NCBI GenBank assembly: GCA_001541255.1
Contig: LNQR01000033.1
Span: forward strand, 1-47,816
Length of the DNA stretch: 47,816 bases
From: Candidatus Magnetominusculus xianensis
Lineage (GTDB): Bacteria > Nitrospirota > Thermodesulfovibrionia > Thermodesulfovibrionales > Magnetobacteriaceae
Reading direction: 5' to 3'
Below the pieces are notes generated by a model that saw only the letters and a list, made by a program, of their open reading frames with translations, searched no databases and was not told the origin of the DNA. This document shows, in pieces, positions 15,309 to 22,225 of this stretch (position 1 is its first letter; the number at the start of each line of letters is the position of its first letter). Position numbers and translations under genes: made by a program.

Positions 15309-15794
15309 TTAGTACAGCTTGCCTTTACACCTGTGTATATTTAAATCTTTGTTTGTAAAATGGTATGCTACCTCACCATCGTCTATTTCAACACCTTTAT
15401 CGTTGATTGAGTACTGTTCTATAGTGAAACTAAACATTATCTTCACTTTATCTAATCTAACGCCTGGTCGTTTCTTTATTACCACAAAATCATCAAAGAA
15501 AAATCCTAAATTGAAACCACCGTGACCACCTTGGCAAGCGCCAGTGTAACTTCCGCGCCAGTTCCTTTTTTTATCGACAGCGAAGCTGTCTACGGGTGGA
15601 GTATGTAATATACTATATATTTCAGCATCAGTAATGTGAAAATTTAAACCGCGTATGCGGCGAAATAACTTATTTTTTTTGGTAAATCCATTTAACGACA
15701 CGCAGTACAGGTCGTCATCTCCTCCGGCAACAGAGAATGTAAACAATACTATTATCAGTATTAATAATGTATTCGAGAATCTCTTGTTAAGCAT
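15309..15794 (-). CDS. Exported paralog, type A, copy 2
   Basis: The 161-residue protein has a signal peptide (NTLLILIIVLFTFSVAGG) and the family frame DLYCVSL, TDAEIYS, FFDDFVVIKKRPGV, and the ending LNIHRCKGKLY. The aromatic P-x2-W position is lost here (HTPPVDSFAVD), and a glycine-rich insert (GACQGGHGG) replaces part of the loop. Its ATG again sits within the Lys-Cys codons of the type B gene upstream (34-nt overlap). It is the third gene of the first cassette and about one third identical to type A copy 1. Confidence 0.8.
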   Translation of the reverse strand: MLNKRFSNTLLILIIVLFTFSVAGGDDDLYCVSLNGFTKKNKLFRRIRGLNFHITDAEIYSILHTPPVDSFAVDKKRNWRGSYTGACQGGHGGFNLGFFFDDFVVIKKRPGVRLDKVKIMFSFTIEQYSINDKGVEIDDGEVAYHFTNKDLNIHRCKGKLY

Positions 15795-16282
15795 TTATCT
15801 ATCTTCTGTAGAGTAAAATCGTTGTATTTTATAGGGTCTCGACCAGCATCATATGTGTTGACACCACCTTCTTTAGTCATATATATTATGCTCAATGTTA
15901 TAAATATCGTCTGTTCGGATTTATTATTAGGTTGCCTTATAATAACAAATTTATTGAAATCTTTAACTTTTAAGGTATGTTTATCTGACTTAGCCGTGGC
16001 TGTTATAACAGAGGTTTCTCTGCAAGAACCTTTATAACAAGTAATATCATATACCCATGATGAGGGCAAAAAGATGACGTCATATATAAATGCATTGCCT
16101 ACAGCCAACTGAAACGACCTAACTCTTTCTGCTTTATAGTCCTTTTCATAATCTAACGAAACGTAATAATACGTATCTTCACATTCAGCTGCTATAGCTT
16201 TGGTAACGATAAACAGAATCGCCACCAAAGCTGTCAGCAAAATTGCCAATCTATTGTTCAGTGTCATAAATTTAATAATCAA
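15761..16282 (-). CDS. Exported paralog, type B, copy 2
   Basis: The 173-residue protein has a signal peptide (LAILLTALVAILFIVTKAIA, cleavage AA-EC). The mature part runs CEDTYYYVSLDYEKDY, VRSFQLAVGNAFIYD, LPSSWVYDI, TATAKSDKHT, FNKFVIIRQP, LSIIYMTKEGG and ends LQKIDKCLTRD. Two extra cysteines (ITCYKGSC) are unique to this copy and could make a second disulfide. The ATG of residue 6 (MTLNNRL) matches copy 1 (MTLIIRN) and may be the real start. Middle gene of the first cassette. Confidence 0.8.
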   Translation of the reverse strand: MIIKFMTLNNRLAILLTALVAILFIVTKAIAAECEDTYYYVSLDYEKDYKAERVRSFQLAVGNAFIYDVIFLPSSWVYDITCYKGSCRETSVITATAKSDKHTLKVKDFNKFVIIRQPNNKSEQTIFITLSIIYMTKEGGVNTYDAGRDPIKYNDFTLQKIDKCLTRDSRIHY

Positions 16283-16332
16283 TTAACTTTCCGTAAATGA
16301 TGTCAGTTGAATCAAGTTCACTCACTATAGCG

Positions 16333-16794
16333 TTAATACTTCTTAAGTGATTTGTGAATTTCTCTTATAAAAAAGTCTTCTGCGTTAAGAACTAATACTT
16401 TTGGTGTTCCATCTGGTTTGTAACAAATGAGTGTCATACTAAAATAAAGCTCTTCATCTGGATGATCTGGCATTAAAATTAAGGTGAGAAACTCCTTAAA
16501 ATACCCAATATCGACAGCTTCTCTGTCAGTATACGCAGCTGCGATTAAAGTACTTGAATGTTCGTAATTATAGTCATAACGCCAATTTATGGGCATTTTA
16601 GGTATGCTGTAGATATCGATATTGAGACCGGGATCTAAATAGAATGCCCTAACCTTATATTTTTTCTGAGAGTATGAGTCTTTCAATGAAATAATATAAA
16701 ACTTATCCTTATATTGTTCAGCAAGTCCAGCCTGCGGTGATAACATAACCGATGAGACAACTAACAAGACTACTAATCTCAGGCATAATGACAT
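16333..16794 (-). CDS. Exported paralog, type C, copy 2 (cysteine pair lost)
   Basis: The 153-residue protein has a clear signal peptide (LVVLLVVSSVMLSPQAGLA). The mature part runs YKDKFYIISLKDSY, KKYKVRAFYL, DIYSIPKMPINWRYD, YFKEFLTLIL, SMTLICYKPDGT, and ends IREIHKSLKKY. Compared with copy 1, both terminal cysteines are replaced together (CKDQ to YKDK; NKCFK to HKSLK), which suggests the two normally form a disulfide. It is the first gene of the array. An intrinsic terminator upstream (16875-16912) implies the array has its own promoter in the AT-rich 16795-16875, though I could not place its boxes. Confidence 0.8.
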   Translation of the reverse strand: MSLCLRLVVLLVVSSVMLSPQAGLAEQYKDKFYIISLKDSYSQKKYKVRAFYLDPGLNIDIYSIPKMPINWRYDYNYEHSSTLIAAAYTDREAVDIGYFKEFLTLILMPDHPDEELYFSMTLICYKPDGTPKVLVLNAEDFFIREIHKSLKKY

Positions 16795-16874
16795 TCATTT
16801 AACTCCTACTTTAATCTAAAAATACACCTTTCTACTTTAAACATACGTACATATAATTGTCAAGCATGTTCTTC

Positions 16875-16912
16875 TAAAAAAAATGAGAGGAGTATGTTCA
16901 AACTCCTCTCAT
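16875..16912 (-). terminator. Intrinsic terminator after the DPBB-domain gene
   Basis: On the reverse strand ATGAGAGGAGT and ACTCCTCTCAT form an 11-bp perfect stem with an 8-nt loop, followed directly by eight U (plus-strand A run 16876-16883). This is the best intrinsic terminator in the window. It separates the DPBB gene from the six-gene array, so the two are at least partly independent units. Confidence 0.8.
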
Positions 16913-16941
16913 AGATCATAATAACTGCGGATAGAAACTAT

Positions 16942-18063
16942 CTATCGGCAGTTATTATTTTTGTCGTTTCTGAATTCTTCATCATTCGCACACAGTGCGT
17001 CATGCGCTTTTTGTTCAATTCCCGGTCTACGCTTTTCAGCGGCTTCGTTTTGTTCTTTATATTTACGCTGACCATCTTCAGCAGATAAGAATGTAACCTT
17101 AACATTTAGGAGACCTGCACCCATTTTATCTGCTATTTCACCATATGCCGCAGGCGAGAGGTCAATGCCTCTTGTTGGATCAGGCATTGGTACGAGTTGA
17201 CCTGCAACTTTTGCCGTCACATATGGTCCGCTATCATTGATTTTGACTATAACAGTCTTCCCATTTGCTGTGTTAGTAACCTCGGCATATACATCTTTAT
17301 AAGAACCTCCTGTATAAAATCGCTGCATCGCTGCAGTAAATTTATTCTTATCAAAGATTTCGCCGTTTGCAGTTTGTTTATTATGCCACTTGTTCCCATA
17401 AACAGAAGCTTGTGTCTTGCATGTATCGCCACTACATTGGGTAAATTTGTCTGTATTATTAAATCTACCCTCTTTATTTAGCTTCTTAAAATTAGTGGCA
17501 TTATTCCTGATGTTATCAAGCCACTCCTTTTCTGTTTTATAAACCTTGTTACTATCTAAATGGGGTGGTGACTTCTGAGATTTTTTATCTATGATCTGCT
17601 GCACCCCCGATTTAGCCTTAGAAACATTCAGCGCATAGTCGGCAACACCTGTTACTGGTACGCCGACAAAACTGCCCAGCAGCGTATCCACTTCATCTGA
17701 GCCGCCTTTTTTGGCGATGTCTCTCCAATACTTGGGGTCTCTGTCTAAAAGTTCGACTGCCTTTGCGTAACGATTAAACGGTGCGTTTCCTTTGGACAGT
17801 TGATAAAGCCCCTCCTGAAAACTAAGGTCACCCCTATTGACTTCACGGGCTAACCGCTCTGCCTTGTCCTTTAACTCACTGTCTTGCGGCTTCAGATTCC
17901 CTAATGCTGCTACAGCGTCAACTCTCTGTTTTATAACGCCTTTTTCCCTTTCAACCCGCTGCGATAACTCATCTGATACCTCACCGCCGCCATACGAACA
18001 CCCAGGCTTGCTTCCCATAAACTTCCCCGTCTCTGGGTCTTTCAGATAACAATCACCTTTCAT
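16942..18063 (-). CDS. Signal-less protein with C-terminal RlpA-like DPBB domain
   Basis: The 373-residue protein has a start supported by AGGAGG 8 nt before ATG 18063. Residues 1-28 (CYLKDPETGKFMGSKPGC) form a short cysteine-bearing head. Residues 28-190 are mostly helical and charged, with a hydrophobic patch around 128-145. Residues 219-326 form a double-psi beta-barrel of the RlpA / lytic-transglycosylase type: ASVYG, TANGEIFDKN, VTNTANGKTVIVKINDSGPY, and GIDLSPAAYGEI with the probable catalytic Asp301. RlpA proteins are normally exported lipoproteins; this one has no signal peptide or lipobox. It could be a cargo of a contractile or other injection apparatus, or act inside the cell. Next to it lies the exported-paralog array. 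Confidence 0.8.
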   Translation of the reverse strand: MKGDCYLKDPETGKFMGSKPGCSYGGGEVSDELSQRVEREKGVIKQRVDAVAALGNLKPQDSELKDKAERLAREVNRGDLSFQEGLYQLSKGNAPFNRYAKAVELLDRDPKYWRDIAKKGGSDEVDTLLGSFVGVPVTGVADYALNVSKAKSGVQQIIDKKSQKSPPHLDSNKVYKTEKEWLDNIRNNATNFKKLNKEGRFNNTDKFTQCSGDTCKTQASVYGNKWHNKQTANGEIFDKNKFTAAMQRFYTGGSYKDVYAEVTNTANGKTVIVKINDSGPYVTAKVAGQLVPMPDPTRGIDLSPAAYGEIADKMGAGLLNVKVTFLSAEDGQRKYKEQNEAAEKRRPGIEQKAHDALCANDEEFRNDKNNNCR

Positions 18064-18486
18064 TTAAAGTATCCTCCTTAAAAATAGTTGGGTTTTACGA
18101 CAGGATTCTGCTATGAATATAGCAGTTCATTTTTAATGATAACACAAATTTTATTATTTATCAACAATTATTTTTGTCGCGTGTAAATATTTATCATAAT
18201 TGTTTTATTGTGCGGCAGTCTTTTCTCTGACACGCCCTAGTCATTCCTGACTGTGTAGTTATAAATATTTGAATCTGCTGGCTCTTGAGCATTACACTCA
18301 ACTGTTAAACATAGAAATGCTTAAGGCGTTTGTCCTGATTTGCAAGTTGTTTTTCGTAAAAGATGGCAGGGACAGGTCTTCATGGAACATAGTATTGACT
18401 CGCAGCTCAATCTGTAAACTAACCGCCAAATAGTTTGTCATACAGTAGTTGTGATTTCGGCGTCGAAATGTTAGAATTACCAATCT
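18064..18486. promoter_or_regulatory. Divergent intergenic region
   Basis: This 420-bp AT-rich gap lies between the reverse DPBB gene and the forward partner-switch operon. CTGCTAT / ATAGCAG (18108-18114, 18119-18125) forms a 7-bp hairpin in the leader of the DPBB gene. Bases 18325-18336 carry GGCGTTTGTCCTG, a diverged copy of the CAGGGCAAACGC repeat end. A TTGACT at 18395-18400 lies upstream of the forward operon, but no well-spaced -10 follows. No gene is seen. Confidence 0.4.
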
Positions 18487-19839
18487 ATGAAAAATAATAT
18501 AAAAAACAAATCGGTGCCGCCAAAGAAAGATAAGGATAAAGACAAGGATAAGGTCGCGGTCTCTGCCGTCTATCTCAGAAACATCGAAAAAAAGGTAGAA
18601 GACCTTGAGACCATTATCGAAGTATCCTCTATCATCTCCTCAACCCTCGACTACAGCAAGCTGATTTCCCTTATCATGGAAAAGGCTAAACACATCATGC
18701 AGGCCGAGGCCTGCTCCATCCTGCAGTACGACAAGGAATCAAATAAGCTCTTTTTCGAGTTTGCTATCACCGGGGAGCGCGTGACTTCAAATCTCTTGTT
18801 AAAAGAAAGAGTTACCCTTGATATGGGACAGGGCATAGCAGGCTGGGTTGCTGAACACCTTGAACCGGTCATCATAGAAGACGTGTATCTCGATGAACGA
18901 TTCTACCGCGAGGCCGACGAGCTGAACAATTTTAAGACTAAAAGTCTGATAGCTGTGCCTCTGGTTGGACGCCGTGGGCTTTTGGGCGTGGCCATGATTA
19001 TAAACCCAAAGGACAAGAGCCATTTCTCAGACTATGATGCCGGAATATTCCAAACATTCTGCGTCCAGATATCAGCAGCAATAGAAAACTCCCGCTTTCA
19101 CACCGAATCAGTACAGATGGAAAAGTTTCGGCAAGGACTTGAAATTGCATCTGTGCTGCAAAAAAGTTTCCTCCCTGAGAACCCTGCATTTACAAAGGGG
19201 AATCTGCATGTCTCGGCTGCAAACATACCGGCTGAGAAAATCGGCGGCGACATTTATGATTTCATCGAACCCGTAAACGGCTCAATCGGGGTGCTGGTTG
19301 GTGATGTCTCAGGCAAAGGCATTTCGGCTGCATTATATATGGCAAAGATTATCAGCGACTTCAGATACAAATCAAAGACAATAGAGTACCCGGAGGTGGT
19401 CTTTAACCGCCTCAACGTGGGGCTGTCAAACAGCCCTATGGGGATGTTCCTTACGGCTGCATACTTTATTGTCGATGTCAATACAGGACAGTTCACTGTA
19501 AGTGCGGCAGGGCATCCGCCATTTTTGTGGATATCGAACTCTGGTGTAAAGATAATGGATATACCCTCAGGCCCGCCGCTTGGCATAATTCAATATGAGT
19601 ACACATCGTCAGGGTTCACACTACAAAGCGGCGACAGGCTGTTAATCCTCACTGACGGGGTATTTGATGCAAAAAATAAGATTGGCGAGAGGCTTGGCTT
19701 CGGGCGCCTCGTAGCATATGTAAAAGAACATCGGGAAAAGGAGTCACTTGTTCAGGCCATCGTAGATTACCTGCACGATTTTTCCAATGGTGCGGAGACA
19801 TCGGACGATATTACGCTGGTCGAGTTGAAATGGAAATGA
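18487..19839 (+). CDS. GAF-domain PP2C (SpoIIE/RsbU-type) serine phosphatase
   Basis: The 450-residue cytoplasmic protein opens with a lysine/aspartate tract (KKDKDKDKDK), then a GAF sensor domain (about 40-200, with ERVTLDMGQGIAGWV and SLIAVPLVGRRGLLGV). The C-terminal PP2C domain (about 235-448) has metal-binding aspartates in IGGDIYDF, VGDVSGKGISAAL, LTDGVFDA and SDDITLV. It should dephosphorylate a STAS-domain protein, the opposite of the kinase encoded next. It heads a long operon (20 nt to the next gene) that continues through kinase, STAS, mlaE, mlaF, batD and batE. Confidence 0.9.
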   Translation: MKNNIKNKSVPPKKDKDKDKDKVAVSAVYLRNIEKKVEDLETIIEVSSIISSTLDYSKLISLIMEKAKHIMQAEACSILQYDKESNKLFFEFAITGERVTSNLLLKERVTLDMGQGIAGWVAEHLEPVIIEDVYLDERFYREADELNNFKTKSLIAVPLVGRRGLLGVAMIINPKDKSHFSDYDAGIFQTFCVQISAAIENSRFHTESVQMEKFRQGLEIASVLQKSFLPENPAFTKGNLHVSAANIPAEKIGGDIYDFIEPVNGSIGVLVGDVSGKGISAALYMAKIISDFRYKSKTIEYPEVVFNRLNVGLSNSPMGMFLTAAYFIVDVNTGQFTVSAAGHPPFLWISNSGVKIMDIPSGPPLGIIQYEYTSSGFTLQSGDRLLILTDGVFDAKNKIGERLGFGRLVAYVKEHREKESLVQAIVDYLHDFSNGAETSDDITLVELKWK

Positions 19840-19859
19840 CAATATACTTGCGAGATTAG

Positions 19860-20297
19860 ATGAATAATCCGATAGTCATAACCATACCGTCACATCCGAA
19901 GTATCTGTCGGTTGTTCGGGCGGCGGCGCTCCTGGCGGCTGAGATTAGCGGATTGGGCACTACAGAGGCCGAGGACATAAAACATGCCGTCGATGAGGCA
20001 TGTTCCAATGTGATAAAGTACGCGTATAAATGCGATTGCACAAGGAAAATCACGGTGAAATTCGATGACACGCAAAACAGTTTTCAAGTCACAATCGAAG
20101 ACTCAGGCTCTAAGGCTAAACTAGAGGACATAAAGATCAGGGAACTGGACGAGGTAAAGCCTGGCGGTCTTGGCATTCACTTCATCAAAAAGGCATTTAA
20201 TGCCGTTGTCTTCGACAAGAAAAAGAGAAACGGCAACAGGCTGCTTTTGACCAGATATAAAAATACAGACGAGGCGGTTATTTCAAAACAGAAATGA
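19860..20297 (+). CDS. RsbW/SpoIIAB-type serine kinase (anti-sigma-like)
   Basis: This 145-residue GHKL ATPase has the N-box DEACSNVIKYAYK, G1 EDSGSKAKLED and G2 PGGLGIHFIKKAF, but no HisKA domain, as in RsbW and SpoIIAB. These kinases phosphorylate a serine on a STAS partner and may bind a sigma factor or other target. It sits between the PP2C phosphatase (20 nt upstream) and the STAS gene (17 nt downstream), so all three parts of a partner switch are together. No sigma factor gene is in the window. Confidence 0.88.
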   Translation: MNNPIVITIPSHPKYLSVVRAAALLAAEISGLGTTEAEDIKHAVDEACSNVIKYAYKCDCTRKITVKFDDTQNSFQVTIEDSGSKAKLEDIKIRELDEVKPGGLGIHFIKKAFNAVVFDKKKRNGNRLLLTRYKNTDEAVISKQK

Positions 20298-20314
20298 GGT
20301 TGTGAGGATTTTAT

Positions 20315-20644
20315 ATGAAAATTGAAACAGCAGCACATTCAGATTACACTGTGATATCAATTGCCGGTGAGATAGACATGTACTCCTCTCCAGAGCTGAG
20401 GGATACGCTATTGGCGCTTGTGAAAAAAAAAGCGGCTACTGTAATAGTAAATCTCAAAGACGTCAAATACATTGACAGCTCCGGCATCGCCACTTTTGTA
20501 GAGGCACTTAAGAAGATGCTTGCCTACAAGGGTAAGTTTAAAATGGCCCAGGTACCCGATAGGGTGATGGAGATATTTAATTTTTCAAAACTCGACAAGG
20601 TCTTCAATATATATGGAAGCATAGAAGATGCCGCAAATAGTTGA
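20315..20644 (+). CDS. STAS-domain anti-sigma antagonist-like / MlaB-like protein
   Basis: This 109-residue single STAS domain has the phosphorylatable serine in VKYIDSSGIATF (about residues 48-59), the same motif as SpoIIAA and RsbV, and a typical fold length. Its last 17 nt overlap the start of mlaE, so it is coupled to the permease. In Mla transporters the small STAS protein MlaB sits on MlaF and is needed for activity. This gene therefore may serve as MlaB, with its phosphorylation set by the phosphatase and kinase upstream. That link is inferred from gene order. Confidence 0.88.
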   Translation: MKIETAAHSDYTVISIAGEIDMYSSPELRDTLLALVKKKAATVIVNLKDVKYIDSSGIATFVEALKKMLAYKGKFKMAQVPDRVMEIFNFSKLDKVFNIYGSIEDAANS

Positions 20645-21434
20645 AAACGTCTTAGGTGCGGCTGGCAGAAAGACCCTATCTCTGACAAAAGACCTGCACA
20701 AGGTTGCAGTCCTTATAAACGAGGTCTTTTACTGGACAATCGTATCGCCGCTCCGGGGAAAGCCACCGCGTGTACGTGCTGCAATATCAGAGATGGTAAA
20801 AACAGGCTATGACTCCGTGTTAGTAGTAGTAGTGATAGCATTTTTTGTCGGTGCGATATTGGCGCTTCAGTCGGCCTACCAATTAAAGAAATTTGGCGCA
20901 ATGTTATATGTAGCCAACCTTGTCGGGGTAGCTATAACCAGAGAGCTTGGCCCGATAATCACTGCAATTATAATAGCCGGAAGGAGCGGGTCGGCCTTTG
21001 CCGCCGAAATCGGTTCGATGAGGGCGCAGGAGGAAGTCGATGCACTGCTCAGTATGGGAATCCACCCTGTCAGGTTTCTCGTAGTGCCAAAACTTATAGC
21101 TCTGATGCTGATGCAGCCAGCGCTTACGACATTTTTCGATGTAGTCGGCATATTTGGCGGGTTTGCCCTGGCAGTAACTTTGCTGGATGTCAATTCGGCC
21201 AGTTATATAAACCAAACAATCAATGCACTGCAAGTAAATGACCTCGTTACAGGACTTGTCAAGGCATGGGCATTTAGTGTGGTAATTACAATAACAGGGG
21301 CATATCAGGGGTTTCAGGTAAACGCCGGGGCTGAGGAGGTTGGAAGGCGGACGACTGCCTCTGTCGTAACATCTATTTTTATGGTAATAGCTTTCGATTT
21401 ATTTTTTACAGCCCTTTTTTACTACTTCACATAA
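20628..21434 (+). CDS. mlaE: MlaE-family lipid ABC transporter permease
   Basis: The 268-residue integral membrane protein has about five or six membrane segments. It shows the MlaE/YrbE signatures ALQSAYQLKKFGAMLYVANLVG, RELGPIITAIIIAGRSGSAFAAEIGSM and EEVDALLSMGIHPVRFLVVPKL. With MlaF it would form the inner-membrane core that moves phospholipid between inner membrane and periplasm. Its ATG overlaps the STAS gene by 17 nt, and mlaF follows after 1 nt. The MCE subunit (mlaD) and periplasmic carrier (mlaC) that normally follow are not here, so they must lie elsewhere or be absent. Confidence 0.9.
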   Translation: MPQIVENVLGAAGRKTLSLTKDLHKVAVLINEVFYWTIVSPLRGKPPRVRAAISEMVKTGYDSVLVVVVIAFFVGAILALQSAYQLKKFGAMLYVANLVGVAITRELGPIITAIIIAGRSGSAFAAEIGSMRAQEEVDALLSMGIHPVRFLVVPKLIALMLMQPALTTFFDVVGIFGGFALAVTLLDVNSASYINQTINALQVNDLVTGLVKAWAFSVVITITGAYQGFQVNAGAEEVGRRTTASVVTSIFMVIAFDLFFTALFYYFT

Positions 21435-21435
21435 A

Positions 21436-22221
21436 ATGGAAAGCGCGATAGAAGTCTTGGACTTGGTAACATATTACGGTGAGAGAAAGATTCTCAAGGG
21501 AATTTCCTTCTCCATCCCCACTGGCATGACCACTGTAATAGTCGGAGGGAGCGGCTGCGGTAAGACCACAACATTAAAACACCTAATCGGCCTTTTAAGA
21601 CCGGCAAGCGGCAGCATTCACATTCATGGCAAGGACATCGCGACAATGGACGACACGAGCCTCGATGAATACAGAAAAAAGATGGGTGTTTTGTTTCAGG
21701 GCGCAGCGCTGCTTAATTCCATGACCCTTGCTGAAAATGTAGCCCTGCCGTTGAGAGAACATACCAGACTCAAAGGCTCTGTCATAGATATAATTGTAAG
21801 AATGAAGCTTGACCTTGTGGGGCTTTCCGGGTTTGGCGATTTTTATCCGGCACAACTGTCCGGCGGGATGAAAAAAAGGGCGGGCATTGCACGGGCAATG
21901 GCAATGGACCCTGTTATACTATATTTCGATGAACCCTCTGCCGGCCTTGACCCCGTCACAGCAGCCGGCCTCGATGAACTCATCCTGAGGCTTCATCAGG
22001 TGTTTAAGATGACAGTCGTTGTGGTAACACACGAACTGCCAAGTATTTTTAAGATAGCCGACTATGTGATAATGCTCGACAAGGGTGAAGTGGCCTTTGT
22101 GGGAACACTGGATGAATTTAAAAAATCTGACAAAACCATAGTTCGGACATTTCTCGAAAGGAGGCCAGAGGAGGAGTCCTACTCTCCGGACAATTATTTT
22201 AAGATAATAACCGGTGCTTGA
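21436..22221 (+). CDS. mlaF: MlaF-family ABC transporter ATP-binding protein
   Basis: The 261-residue ABC ATPase has Walker A GGSGCGKTT (37-45), Q-loop LFQGAALL, signature LSGGMKKRAGIARA, Walker B ILYFDEPSAGLDP and the H-loop VVVTHELPS. The LSGGM(K/R)KR signature and 'GLDPVTAAGLDELI' segment are typical of MlaF/Ttg2A. It follows mlaE by one base, and its stop overlaps the upstream in-frame extension of the batD frame. It powers lipid movement through MlaE and is where a STAS partner would dock. Confidence 0.92.
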   Translation: MESAIEVLDLVTYYGERKILKGISFSIPTGMTTVIVGGSGCGKTTTLKHLIGLLRPASGSIHIHGKDIATMDDTSLDEYRKKMGVLFQGAALLNSMTLAENVALPLREHTRLKGSVIDIIVRMKLDLVGLSGFGDFYPAQLSGGMKKRAGIARAMAMDPVILYFDEPSAGLDPVTAAGLDELILRLHQVFKMTVVVVTHELPSIFKIADYVIMLDKGEVAFVGTLDEFKKSDKTIVRTFLERRPEEESYSPDNYFKIITGA

Positions 22222-22225
22222 GTAT

